A stretch of DNA of 13,195 nucleotides from Lachnospiraceae bacterium UBA7589 (GCA_002476495.1 DLKL01000031.1:1-13195), one strand, 5' to 3'. Positions 1 through 8,144 are shown, counted from the first letter of the stretch. Notes: generated by a model from the letters alone, not told the origin. Numbers and translations are program-made.

Positions 1-103
1 ATAGTAATATATTAGAAAAATTATAGCATACACACATATAAAAAACCATCAATAAATGTGTCCGTTACTTTTCTATTTCATATTTTATTGTTCACAATAT
101 AAA

Positions 104-2968
104 CTATTTACACAATACTTTTAAATCTTGCAGCTTCTTCTTTGCCTCTTCCATGTCATATCGGGTCAAAGCTTCCTTTATCTTCACAAACAGCTTAGCT
201 TTTTCGTTGTCAATATCTGACTGTAAAATCCGGTCAATGCTGTCAATACACTCTTCAGCCGCAAGTTCAGATATAAGATATTCCATCGTCCGGATTTCCT
301 TTTCCAAAGCAAGATGGCTTATTTTTTCAATTTCTTTATTATCTTCATTTTTTATAAAATTATATGATTTTATTTCATATAATACTTCTGATATTTTTTC
401 TACAATTTCCTGATAGTATTCAATGAATTTGTCACTGTTTTCATGTACATATTTCATGTTTCCTGAACTCAGTCCTGTTTCCATTTTTTCTGCCATGCCG
501 CTTAGTTTTTCTGCGCCAAGATTGGCTGCACCGCTCTTCATGGAATGTACCAGAATCCTGAGTTCCTCATAATTACCTTCCATTATGAGATTTGTATATC
601 TTTGCAGCTTATCCTTTGCTCCATCAACAGTTATTTGCAAAACTTCCTTATATACATCCTTGTCACCACAATATTTTATGCCCTTATCCAGATTAATTCC
701 GGAGACCTCTAGTTTCCTTAACTGCTCCCATTGATACTCGTTTTTACTTTTTCCTTTATTTTCCCCGGCGTTTCTATTTGTAGGAACAACCTGGATTTTT
801 TCTGACGGAAGGACCTTTAAAAGTTCCTTTTCAAGTTCTGTTCTTTCTATAGGCTTACTTACGAAGCCATCAAAGCCTGCTCCAAGCATTTCTTCTCTCA
901 CCCCTGTTATGGCATTTGCAGTAACAAGAACAATAGGGCTTGTTGCATTCTTCGTATTACCTTTCCGAATTAATTTCATGGTCTCTACTCCGTCCATTTT
1001 AGGCATCATATGGTCCATAAAAATTACATCATATCTTTTATCTTTTATCTTTTCCAGACACGTTTTGCCTGAATCGCAAACATCAACATTAATATTGTAT
1101 TTTCCCAAATATCCCTTTTCAACCTTGAGATTTATCAGATTATCATCTACCAGAAGCGCACTGATATCGTTTGTTGTAAGTGTGAATTCATTATCCTTTT
1201 TTGTGATGGTCTTTTCCTTTGTATAGACAAATTGCTGGGGTACAAGAATTGTAAATGTACTTCCTTTTCCATATTCGCTGGTAACAGACACGTTTCCGCC
1301 CATAAGCTCCAGAAGCTGTTTTGCAATGGACAGACCAAGACCCGTTCCTTCTACATAATAATTACCTACATTATCTGCCTGTTCAAAGGTATCAAAAATT
1401 CCATCAAGCTTTTCCGGTTTTATACCTACGCCTGTATCACTTACCTTAATTTCAAAGGTAAGTCCCTCACTAGTTTCATTAAGTATACTTACCGAAAACA
1501 CTATTTTCCCTTTAATTGTGTATTTAACTGCATTTCCAAGTATGTTTACTAATATTTCCCTGAATTTTTTGTTGTCCCCCACCAATACAGAGGGAAGCTT
1601 TCCAAACAGAGTATACTCAAATTCCAGATTTTTTTCTGCAGCCTGGTTTTTGCATAAGACGGACACATCATTAAACAGCTTGGCAGGACTGTACTCAACA
1701 TTTACAATCTTCATTTTCCCTGATTCGATTTTTGATATATCCAGTACATCATTAATAATATCCAATAAGGAATCCGCTGAATCCTTTATGTAATGCAGAT
1801 ATTCGTCTGTTTCCCCATCAAGATCATTTTCAAGGGCAAGGTTGGCAAATCCAATAATGCCGTTCATCGGTGTTCTTATTTCATGGGACATTTTGGCAAG
1901 GAACATACTCTTTGCCCTGTTAGCCTCCTCAGCTTTTTTTCTTAACTTTTCAAGCTCCATTGTATAATTATAATCCTGGGTTTTATCAAATATCCATGCT
2001 ATATAACCATTTCTGTAATGTCCAAGCTTCGTATTATTTTCCCAGAGAGGAGAAAACCTGATCTCATATATTATTCCTCCTCTTTCCAATATCTGTCTGT
2101 GCTTATCCTCCTTTTCTGAATCATTAAAGAGATTATCTATAAGATTCTTCGCAGCCACATCATCCGAAAGCTCATGAAAAATATCATACGCTGCTTTATT
2201 TGCATACAAAAAATTCTTGCCACGGCTTACTACAATTATTCCTGAATCTGTAGCATCCATAACATTTTCTCCCGCTATCTGTAAGGTATCCAGCAAGCCG
2301 AATTTAATTGTGCTAAAGGTTACAAGGCAGCACGAGCCTAAAATTCCAAGGGGAGTAGGGTCAAAGCCCTTCATGCAAGGAAGCAGATTAAGAGTAAGGG
2401 CAATAGCCGGTGGGATTCCCGACATGCTTAAAAAAACCAGTCTCTTTCTTTCATCTCCCTCTCTTTTGAACAGGGTTGTCAGACCAATAATCATAAAACC
2501 GGCCATAACACCTAATGTAACTATCATAAAAATCCAGTAAAGAATTCCCTTGCCTAAAACAAGGTGAGGAAAGATACCGTCATTTACAAATTCAACGGAG
2601 CTGTAATAAAGATTATGATATGGGCAGGTAAGGACAGCCACAAGCACAAAAGTACTGAACCATAAAAGCAGATTAACAACCATTTTAGGTATATTTATGT
2701 CACAGTATCTTGCAATAAAAATAAGAAAAAGCACCATGGCATAGCTCTTCCCTATATATCCAAAACGAGTTGCCAGTAATGCTTCACTTTTGTCAGTTGC
2801 AAGTATCTCCATCAGATATGCAACTATCCCTATAAAACTGCAGATTGATGCTATTATGCTTATTTTCTGGACATATGATGCATGCTGTCTGCTTAATACC
2901 ACAATTGTTATAAGACCCAAAGCAGAAGCTATGGTCTGTATAATTACTATTATACCATAATTAGTCAT
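104..2968 (-). CDS. Hybrid sensor histidine kinase (7TM-PAS-HisKA-HATPase-REC-Hpt)
   Basis: Membrane-bound hybrid kinase that should autophosphorylate on His and relay phosphate His-Asp-His. Residue numbers below count from an ATG at 2974. Residues 1-235 hold about seven hydrophobic segments, as in the 7TM histidine-kinase N-terminal domain. About 238-335 is PAS-like. The H-box MSHEIRTPMNG has phospho-His364. The HATPase domain shows the N-box (Asn481), DTGVGI (513-518) and GTGLGLSI (543-550). The receiver has Asp610/Asp611, phospho-Asp654, Thr685 and Lys707. The Hpt motif HSMKSGAANLGA has His810. About 85 charged helical residues follow the Hpt domain. The ATG at 2968 is preferred because GAGGAG lies about 9 bases upstream; the ATG at 2974 would leave only 3 bases. 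The start overlaps the end of the upstream receiver gene by 8 bases, which suggests translational coupling. The ligand is unknown. Domain calls are firm; the signal is not inferable. Confidence 0.95.
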   Translation of the reverse strand: MTNYGIIVIIQTIASALGLITIVVLSRQHASYVQKISIIASICSFIGIVAYLMEILATDKSEALLATRFGYIGKSYAMVLFLIFIARYCDINIPKMVVNLLLWFSTFVLVAVLTCPYHNLYYSSVEFVNDGIFPHLVLGKGILYWIFMIVTLGVMAGFMIIGLTTLFKREGDERKRLVFLSMSGIPPAIALTLNLLPCMKGFDPTPLGILGSCCLVTFSTIKFGLLDTLQIAGENVMDATDSGIIVVSRGKNFLYANKAAYDIFHELSDDVAAKNLIDNLFNDSEKEDKHRQILERGGIIYEIRFSPLWENNTKLGHYRNGYIAWIFDKTQDYNYTMELEKLRKKAEEANRAKSMFLAKMSHEIRTPMNGIIGFANLALENDLDGETDEYLHYIKDSADSLLDIINDVLDISKIESGKMKIVNVEYSPAKLFNDVSVLCKNQAAEKNLEFEYTLFGKLPSVLVGDNKKFREILVNILGNAVKYTIKGKIVFSVSILNETSEGLTFEIKVSDTGVGIKPEKLDGIFDTFEQADNVGNYYVEGTGLGLSIAKQLLELMGGNVSVTSEYGKGSTFTILVPQQFVYTKEKTITKKDNEFTLTTNDISALLVDDNLINLKVEKGYLGKYNINVDVCDSGKTCLEKIKDKRYDVIFMDHMMPKMDGVETMKLIRKGNTKNATSPIVLVTANAITGVREEMLGAGFDGFVSKPIERTELEKELLKVLPSEKIQVVPTNRNAGENKGKSKNEYQWEQLRKLEVSGINLDKGIKYCGDKDVYKEVLQITVDGAKDKLQRYTNLIMEGNYEELRILVHSMKSGAANLGAEKLSGMAEKMETGLSSGNMKYVHENSDKFIEYYQEIVEKISEVLYEIKSYNFIKNEDNKEIEKISHLALEKEIRTMEYLISELAAEECIDSIDRILQSDIDNEKAKLFVKIKEALTRYDMEEAKKKLQDLKVLCK

Positions 2969-3740
2969 ATGCATCCACTCCTCGCTGTCTTTCCCTAAGC
3001 AGTTTTTGTATGCTTCCCAAAAGCCGATCCATATCTACCGGCTTTGTCAATATCTCCTCAGGTACATTCTTTGCACAGGCAGTTATCGCTTCATCATGGC
3101 TAAGGGCAGTAACCAGTATAACAGGTATATCTCTGGTACTTTCCCGGCTCTTCAATATGTTCATTATACTTCCGCCATCATAGAGCGGCATAAAGAAATC
3201 CAATATAATCAGATCAACACTGTGGGAAATAAGGTAATCCAAGGCGGTTTTCCCTGAATTTACCGTAAGAACCTTGTGATATTTAGACAATTTTACCTTA
3301 GCTATCTTAAGAAAATCAACATCATCATCAATCATAAGTATTGTAGAATTACTTTTATACTTATCATATTTTTCTATTATTTCATTAATCATGGATATTA
3401 ATGAGTCCTTTGAAACAGGCTTAATCAAATATCCGTCTGCTCCCTTTCCTATACATCTGAGCACAGTTGCGCGATCCTCTTTACCGGTAAGAAAAACTAT
3501 GGGAATATCCTTACTTTCAGACGATTTTATACTGTCATAGGTATCTATTCCGTTCATTCCCGGCATTTCTATGTCAAGTAATATAATATCTATTTTCTTC
3601 TTCGGGAGCCCCTTAAGGAGCTCCTCTCCCGAAGAAAATGTCATTACTTTAAAACCCGCCTGATCAAGCAGATACCTTTCCAATATGAGTCTAGTATCCA
3701 TATCATCATCAACAATGGCAATATTTTTTATTATACCCAT
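2961..3740 (-). CDS. Tandem-receiver response regulator without output domain
   Basis: A 259-residue protein made of two receiver (REC) domains and nothing else. REC1 (about 5-125) has acidic Asp11-13, phospho-Asp56 in LLDIEMPG, Thr85 and Lys107. REC2 (about 132-250) has Asp138-140, phospho-Asp181 in ILDFFMP, Thr211 and Lys233. Both keep all the conserved residues, so both should accept phosphate. No DNA-binding, GGDEF, HD or other effector domain is present. It may therefore be a phosphate relay or sink, or act by protein contact. The start was set at 3740 because GGGGAGGT sits just upstream of that ATG with good spacing; a longer reading frame to 3800 would run into the hydratase gene. It lies 29 bases after the hydratase gene and overlaps the hybrid kinase start, so the kinase is its likely partner (inference). 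Confidence 0.93.
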   Translation of the reverse strand: MGIIKNIAIVDDDMDTRLILERYLLDQAGFKVMTFSSGEELLKGLPKKKIDIILLDIEMPGMNGIDTYDSIKSSESKDIPIVFLTGKEDRATVLRCIGKGADGYLIKPVSKDSLISMINEIIEKYDKYKSNSTILMIDDDVDFLKIAKVKLSKYHKVLTVNSGKTALDYLISHSVDLIILDFFMPLYDGGSIMNILKSRESTRDIPVILVTALSHDEAITACAKNVPEEILTKPVDMDRLLGSIQKLLRERQRGVDAYD

Positions 3741-3769
3741 ACCCTGTACCTCCCCTGTTTTATCCATAA

Positions 3770-6049
3770 TTAATTGGTTTTGTAATAGTTTATAAGACAC
3801 CCAGCGAGAATAATATCCCGCTCATCATCTGTCAATTGTCCTAATGTGAGATTAATCTCCTTCATATCCTTATTTACTATATAAGCCTTAATCACATCAG
3901 CCTTATCTCTTATTGCAGCAGCTATACCAGGAACAAATACAAAGTCATCCACATCAAAGCTGTAGTCTTCATCTATAACAAAAGGAAGCATACCCCAGTT
4001 AATAAGGTTTGATCTGTAACGCTTTGTTGCATATTCCCTGGCAATATTTGCCCATCCTCCAAGAACCTTCTGACAGGATGCAGCCTGCTCCCTGGCTGAA
4101 CCATCTCCCGGCTTAACAGCAAATATAGTACTGCCATATCCAAGATTATTCCTGCTGACATTAAATCTTTGCTTTATTGTTTCAAGCACAGTCTTAAGCT
4201 CATCACTAATTTCACAAAGACATCTGCCCTGCTCCCTTTGTCTCTCATCTTGCTGGATAGCCTTCGCTCTTCCTACATATTCAGGATCCTTTCTTGAAAG
4301 GGTAAATTCCGCAAGTCCCAAAGGATTAGATCTGTATGAGGAAGTCTCTCCTGAAGGAATGAGCTCATCTGTTGTTGTAACCGGGTCATTAATTACCGAA
4401 GCAACCTTTAATAAAAGGTTATCTGTAAGACCTATCATTTCAGGCCAGTCCTTAATATTAGGGCCAAATTTAATCTCAACCTCAGGGTCGGCTTTTCCTA
4501 CTCCATTATATACACGATTGTCATATATTTCTCTGTCAAAGAAATACTTAGGTGATGTGTACTGTACATCAAGATCTGTAGCAGCGGTAAGATATCCTTT
4601 ATTGACCGCAGTTGCTGCAATAGAGCGGGCATCCATAAGTGCAACAGATGAAATCTGTCCATTCTGTATCTTCGATCCTTCTCTGTTAGGGAAGTTTCTG
4701 GTCGAATGTCTGATGCTGAATGCATTATTTGCAGGGGTATCTCCTGCTCCGAAGCAAGGTCCGCAGAAAGCAGTTTTAACAATGGCTCCGGTTGCAATAA
4801 GATCAGCAAGTCTTCCGTTTTTGGCCAGTTCCATATATATTGGTGTACTTGCAGGATACACGCTCAAGGTAAACTCATCTGCGCCAATATATTTTCCTTT
4901 TAGTATATCTGCCGCATCAACGATATTTTCAAAGCCACCTCCTGCACAGCCTGCAATTATTCCCTGCTCCACATAAAGCTTTCCGTTCCTTACTTTATCC
5001 TTTAATGTGAAATCAACCTTTCCATCCAGAGACACAAGAGCCTTCTTTTCCACATCCTCAAGAATATCCATAAGATTTGCCTTAAGCTCTTCGATTGTAT
5101 ATACATTACTTGGATGAAACGGCATTGCTATCATAGGCTTAATGCCTGATAAATCCACATATACTACTCCGTCATAGTAGGCCACAGCTCCCGGATTCAT
5201 CTCCTTATATGCTTCCGGTCTGTAGTGTGTCTCATACCATTCCCTGATTTTTTCATCTGTCTTCCATATTGAAGAAAGGCAGGTGGTCTCTGTAGTCATA
5301 ACATCAATTCCGATTCTGAAATCAGCCGACAGCTTATCAACACCCGGACCGACAAATTCCATTACTTTATTTTTCACATAACCACAGTTAAAGGTCGCAC
5401 CTATTATCGCAAGAGCCACATCCTGTGGTCCTACACCCTTTGCAACCTCGCCATCAAGATAAATTGCAATAACACCGGGTTTTGCAACATCATAGGTTCT
5501 GTTAAGGAGCTGTTTAGCCAGTTCTCCTCCACCTTCACCGATAGCCATTGTACCAAGAGCACCATATCTGGTATGACTGTCAGAGCCTAAAATCATAGCT
5601 CCACATTCTGCCAGCATTTCTCTTGCATATTGATGAATTACCGCCTGATGAGGTGGTACATATACTCCACCATATTTTTTTGCACACGACAAACCAAACA
5701 TATGGTCATCCTCATTTATTGTACCTCCTACGGCACAAAGAGAATTGTGACAGTTTGTAAGTACATATGGTATAGGGAACTCCTTTAATCCTGATGCTCT
5801 TGCAGTCTGTATAATTCCCACAAAGGTTATATCGTGTGATGTCATTTTATCAAATTTGATTTTCAGCTGTTCCATATTATCTGAGGTATTGTGTGCCTCA
5901 AGTATTCTGTATGCCATGGTGTTTTTTGCCGCAGCTTCCCTGGTTACAGTCACGTTTTCAGCGCAAAGTTTCGCTGCTCCTTCATCAGTATCAGGTACCA
6001 GCCTTCTTCCGTCTAACAGATAAGCTCCTGTTTCATATAATTTAATCAT
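3770..6049 (-). CDS. Aconitase-superfamily hydratase (YbhJ-like)
   Basis: A 759-residue cytoplasmic [4Fe-4S] hydro-lyase of the aconitase/isopropylmalate isomerase superfamily. Candidate cluster ligands are Cys368 (in IAGCAGGG) and Cys429/Cys432 (FCGPC). Other family landmarks are GSDSHT (155-160), RNFPNREG (451-458), GDGSARE (648-654) matching the catalytic-Ser loop GEGSSRE of aconitase, and RSNLINWGMLPF (679-690). The full swivelling C-terminal domain is present, so it is a fused single-chain enzyme. The first cluster motif departs from the IGSCTN of citrate aconitases, and overall it resembles the poorly characterised YbhJ-type hydratases (recognised from memory, not searched). The substrate is unknown and citrate should not be assumed. 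The start has GGAGGAAAGGCA just before the ATG. It lies 20 bases after the membrane-anchored protein gene and precedes the receiver and kinase genes, an unusual setting for a metabolic enzyme. Confidence 0.9.
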   Translation of the reverse strand: MIKLYETGAYLLDGRRLVPDTDEGAAKLCAENVTVTREAAAKNTMAYRILEAHNTSDNMEQLKIKFDKMTSHDITFVGIIQTARASGLKEFPIPYVLTNCHNSLCAVGGTINEDDHMFGLSCAKKYGGVYVPPHQAVIHQYAREMLAECGAMILGSDSHTRYGALGTMAIGEGGGELAKQLLNRTYDVAKPGVIAIYLDGEVAKGVGPQDVALAIIGATFNCGYVKNKVMEFVGPGVDKLSADFRIGIDVMTTETTCLSSIWKTDEKIREWYETHYRPEAYKEMNPGAVAYYDGVVYVDLSGIKPMIAMPFHPSNVYTIEELKANLMDILEDVEKKALVSLDGKVDFTLKDKVRNGKLYVEQGIIAGCAGGGFENIVDAADILKGKYIGADEFTLSVYPASTPIYMELAKNGRLADLIATGAIVKTAFCGPCFGAGDTPANNAFSIRHSTRNFPNREGSKIQNGQISSVALMDARSIAATAVNKGYLTAATDLDVQYTSPKYFFDREIYDNRVYNGVGKADPEVEIKFGPNIKDWPEMIGLTDNLLLKVASVINDPVTTTDELIPSGETSSYRSNPLGLAEFTLSRKDPEYVGRAKAIQQDERQREQGRCLCEISDELKTVLETIKQRFNVSRNNLGYGSTIFAVKPGDGSAREQAASCQKVLGGWANIAREYATKRYRSNLINWGMLPFVIDEDYSFDVDDFVFVPGIAAAIRDKADVIKAYIVNKDMKEINLTLGQLTDDERDIILAGCLINYYKTN

Positions 6050-6069
6050 TGCCTTTCCTCCATGTATAT

Positions 6070-7542
6070 TTAATAAGCCAGAATGTAGCTGCTGCTATCC
6101 TCAAGGCTTCCATATTTACTATTACCTACTGTTTTTTCATTAATTGTGGACAAAATCTGTGTCTGGGCTTCCAGGTACGAAATATCATCTGTTTCTGTAC
6201 CATCTACATAGTAGGTTCCTCCGATTTTCTGGCATTTGCGTCCAAAGCTGTACCTGCTTCCATTAAATGAAACAAGCATGCTCTCATCTCCGGCTGTCCT
6301 GTCAAATGCATATGGAAATGCCACAATATCACTTGTTGAACAGAAATTTTTAATATTGATATAATCCAAGAATGTATATTTTTCATCCACATATGCATAG
6401 GCAAAGCATTCTACATATTCATTTTCTGTTCTGCCACTGTTAAAAAGAAACATTTCAGGAATCATATCCCCGTTCACATCATATAACAGTATACTGTCAG
6501 GCTTAAGCTTTTCGTATTCGTGTTCAAGAATATATTCACCTGTAGAAAATTCTCCAAGAGCCTTTTTTAATCCCGGCTCCCAGTCACTTGTGCAGTCAAT
6601 TGCCGCAAGCTGCCACTCAGATGCCATGGATTCAGTAACACTATCCAGGTCAATTTCATTTCCGTATATTTCCTTTAAGCTGCCCATAAGCTTTATTGCA
6701 TTCTTTTTGTCATCCTTTGCCACATAGTCGTCAAGCATGGATTTATAGTATTCTTTTCCTGCGTCATAGGCGCCGGCATATAAATCATTTATCTTTTTTT
6801 CATACAGTGAGTCCTCAGGTGCCACCTGAATCATGTTGCAAAGCTCCATGGCCTCAAGATACTTTTCTTTATCATATTCCGCAACGGCATTCTCATATAC
6901 TGCCCTGTAGGCTATCACACAGTCAAGGTTATTGTTTATAAGCTCCGCGTAATCGTAAGCTGCATAATAAGAATTATCAAGTACAAGCTTACAAAAATTT
7001 TTCATGCTTTCAGGAGTTATTTTCTCGTCAAGAAATTGGGAATACTTATAGTTGAGCATGGCTATAAGTATATTTTCCCTTGTGTCATTATCAAGGCGGT
7101 GGATTATGGCATTAAGAGTCTTACGGTATTCAAATTCCGCGTTGGAATTAAATGTATCTGTTGCTGAATGCATGCCGTTCATAACCCTTACATACTCATT
7201 CTGACTTATATCTCCCATATACATTGAATACAGAGTCTTTGTTGTATCTATGACATTAACCGCATCAAAGGATGCAGCTATCTCTTCATAGCTGATATTA
7301 CCCTCCATATAACTTGTTGCAAGCCATTTTGCATAATCCGGCAGATATGACTGAACCCTGTCTTTCTGGTTTTGGGTCAGCTTATCATAATTATCCTTTG
7401 TAACAATCCAGTTACCCTCATCTATGGAATTATATACAACCTGGCATTTGTAAAAAGGACGAACCAATATAACTGTGATTACCATTTCCAGAATAACAAG
7501 CATCAGTGATATAATTATTACTTTTTTCCATCCTTTATTCAT
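6070..7542 (-). CDS. Membrane-anchored extracytoplasmic protein with helical repeat-like region, function unknown
   Basis: A 490-residue protein with one N-terminal membrane segment (about residues 7-27, preceded by lysines). It probably has a short cytoplasmic tail and a large outside domain. Residues about 50-310 are rich in amphipathic helices that look TPR-like, for example around 211-237. The C-terminal third (about 345-450) looks beta-rich and includes LYDVNGDMIPEMFL, where Asp355, Asn357, Asp359 and Glu363 fit a calcium-binding-type DxNxDxxxE loop often seen in clostridial surface proteins. No catalytic motif was recognised. The ATG at 7542 was chosen because GGGAGGTGG precedes it closely and it starts just before the membrane segment; a longer frame to 7599 overlaps the upstream gene for no reason. 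The start overlaps the end of the upstream small membrane-protein gene by 8 bases, so the two are probably coupled and may work together (inference). Confidence 0.8.
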   Translation of the reverse strand: MNKGWKKVIIISLMLVILEMVITVILVRPFYKCQVVYNSIDEGNWIVTKDNYDKLTQNQKDRVQSYLPDYAKWLATSYMEGNISYEEIAASFDAVNVIDTTKTLYSMYMGDISQNEYVRVMNGMHSATDTFNSNAEFEYRKTLNAIIHRLDNDTRENILIAMLNYKYSQFLDEKITPESMKNFCKLVLDNSYYAAYDYAELINNNLDCVIAYRAVYENAVAEYDKEKYLEAMELCNMIQVAPEDSLYEKKINDLYAGAYDAGKEYYKSMLDDYVAKDDKKNAIKLMGSLKEIYGNEIDLDSVTESMASEWQLAAIDCTSDWEPGLKKALGEFSTGEYILEHEYEKLKPDSILLYDVNGDMIPEMFLFNSGRTENEYVECFAYAYVDEKYTFLDYINIKNFCSTSDIVAFPYAFDRTAGDESMLVSFNGSRYSFGRKCQKIGGTYYVDGTETDDISYLEAQTQILSTINEKTVGNSKYGSLEDSSSYILAY

Positions 7543-7903
7543 CGTTTCCACCTCCCTGTTCAGAAGGCAAATCCATATCCCCGTCCATAGGTGTGGCATC
7601 CATATATGTTGATATCATTTTCAACGCTTCCCTCTGCTCACTATAGGCAGAATCCATGACAGATGCTACGTCACTATAAACCACATTACTGTTTTTCATG
7701 TCGCTTTTATTATAATTGGGGGATATTATCATAAAATAAATACAAAGCCCCATAAGAACAAGTCCTACTACAGCAGATACTAAGGATATAATCCCCACAA
7801 TCTTTATACCTGCCGGGGTGGTGTTCTTTTTTGGTTCAGGCTGTTTCTTATTGTCAAATACTATATCTGACAGCTTTTCCCCTTTTGTTTTTTCTTTATC
7901 CAT
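7535..7903 (-). CDS. Small single-pass membrane protein, function unknown
   Basis: A 122-residue protein that I do not recognise. Residues 1-32 are charged and Lys/Pro-rich and probably cytoplasmic. Residues 33-60 form one hydrophobic membrane helix with several glycines. Residues 61-122 are polar with a helical stretch (about 75-100) and an acidic, glycine-rich tail, probably outside the cell. No signal peptidase or lipobox site is apparent. The ATG at 7903 has AGGAG at 7911-7915. It is the first gene of the minus-strand run, with a good promoter about 60 bases upstream, and overlaps the start of the following anchored protein by 8 bases. The matching topology of the two suggests a membrane pair, perhaps connected to the sensor kinase encoded downstream. 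That role is inference only. Confidence 0.75.
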   Translation of the reverse strand: MDKEKTKGEKLSDIVFDNKKQPEPKKNTTPAGIKIVGIISLVSAVVGLVLMGLCIYFMIISPNYNKSDMKNSNVVYSDVASVMDSAYSEQREALKMISTYMDATPMDGDMDLPSEQGGGNDE

Positions 7904-7919
7904 AGTTGCACTCCTAAAG

Positions 7920-7953
7920 TAATTCCGTACATAAACCGTACTGTTTTGAATTA
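7920..7953 (-). promoter_or_regulatory. Possible hairpin in the operon's 5' leader
   Basis: TAATTC (7920-7925) and GAATTA (7948-7953) can pair, and inside them two GTAC copies (7927-7930 and 7938-7941) can also pair. The predicted transcript would start about 4 bases before this hairpin, which ends 4 bases before the AGGAG ribosome binding site. It could stabilise the mRNA 5' end or affect translation, but the stems are short (6 and 4 bp) and may be chance. Confidence 0.25.
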
Positions 7954-7963
7954 AACCTTTTAA

Positions 7964-7992
7964 ATTATAACAACTTCCACATATTTATTCAA
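7964..7992 (-). promoter_or_regulatory. Promoter for the minus-strand hydratase/sensor operon
   Basis: On the minus strand, TTGAAT (7987-7992) is followed after 17 bases by TATAAT (7964-7969). A TGT directly before the -10 gives the extended TGnTATAAT form. This is a near-consensus vegetative sigma-A-type promoter. The predicted transcript start near 7957 leaves a leader of about 54 bases before the ATG at 7903. No experimental support is available. Confidence 0.65.
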
Positions 7993-8019
7993 GAAATAAT
8001 ATAATTTTGATTGTTAAAA

Positions 8020-8062
8020 ATAAATCTTACAATGTAAAATACACCTTTCGCACAAGATTTAT
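8020..8062. repeat. Inverted repeat between the divergent promoters, possible operator
   Basis: ATAAATCTT (8020-8028) and AAGATTTAT (8054-8062) are perfect 9-bp inverted copies. Their centres are 34 bases apart, about three helical turns. The pair lies in the middle of the divergent intergenic region, upstream of both predicted promoters, where a shared regulator could bind. The A/T-rich setting raises the odds of coincidence. The rest of the 7904-8187 intergenic region holds only the promoters, leader hairpin and the second palindrome listed here. Confidence 0.3.
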
Positions 8063-8098
8063 CATTCCAAAAATCCAAAAACGAAGCGAAAAATCATT

Positions 8099-8113
8099 AT
8101 AATTGCAAATTAT
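8099..8113. repeat. Short palindrome just upstream of the oxidoreductase promoter
   Basis: ATAATT-GCA-AATTAT is a perfect 6-bp inverted repeat around a 3-base centre. It ends 3 bases before the predicted -35 box of the plus-strand promoter, so it could be an operator or simply an A/T-rich UP-like element. Confidence 0.3.
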
Positions 8114-8116
8114 GCT

Positions 8117-8144
8117 TTTACTTTTCAATCTTAAATGATATAAT
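8117..8144 (+). promoter_or_regulatory. Promoter for the 2-oxoacid:ferredoxin oxidoreductase operon
   Basis: TTTACT (8117-8122) is followed after 16 bases by TATAAT (8139-8144), with TGA in front of the -10 giving the extended TGnTATAAT form. The -35 is weak but the -10 is perfect. The predicted start near 8151 leaves about 37 bases before the ATG at 8188. Confidence 0.65.

Noticed and set aside
32..61. ACACAT/ATGTGT inverted repeat at the left end
   Set aside because: Six base pairs with an 18-base loop in A/T-rich DNA is not above chance.
81..103. Hairpin after the hybrid kinase gene as its terminator (TATTG/CAATA around 86-99)
   Set aside because: The stem is short, almost entirely A/T, and no T-tract follows it on the minus strand; the real terminator may lie beyond the window edge.
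4359..4976. Plus-strand open frame of 205 codons opposite the hydratase gene
   Set aside because: It lies wholly antisense to a gene with clear family motifs, has no convincing ribosome site, and its protein resembles nothing recognisable; it is a codon-bias shadow.
7543..7599. Longer N-terminus for the 490-residue anchored protein
   Set aside because: The extra residues overlap the upstream gene, have no ribosome site, and place charged residues before a normal membrane anchor start at 7542.
8011..8032. Possible Rex (redox repressor) operator, from TTGTTAA followed by TTACAA
   Set aside because: The half-sites are separated by 9 bases and the second is imperfect; the clostridial Rex site has two TTGTTAA/TTAACAA arms about 4 bases apart.
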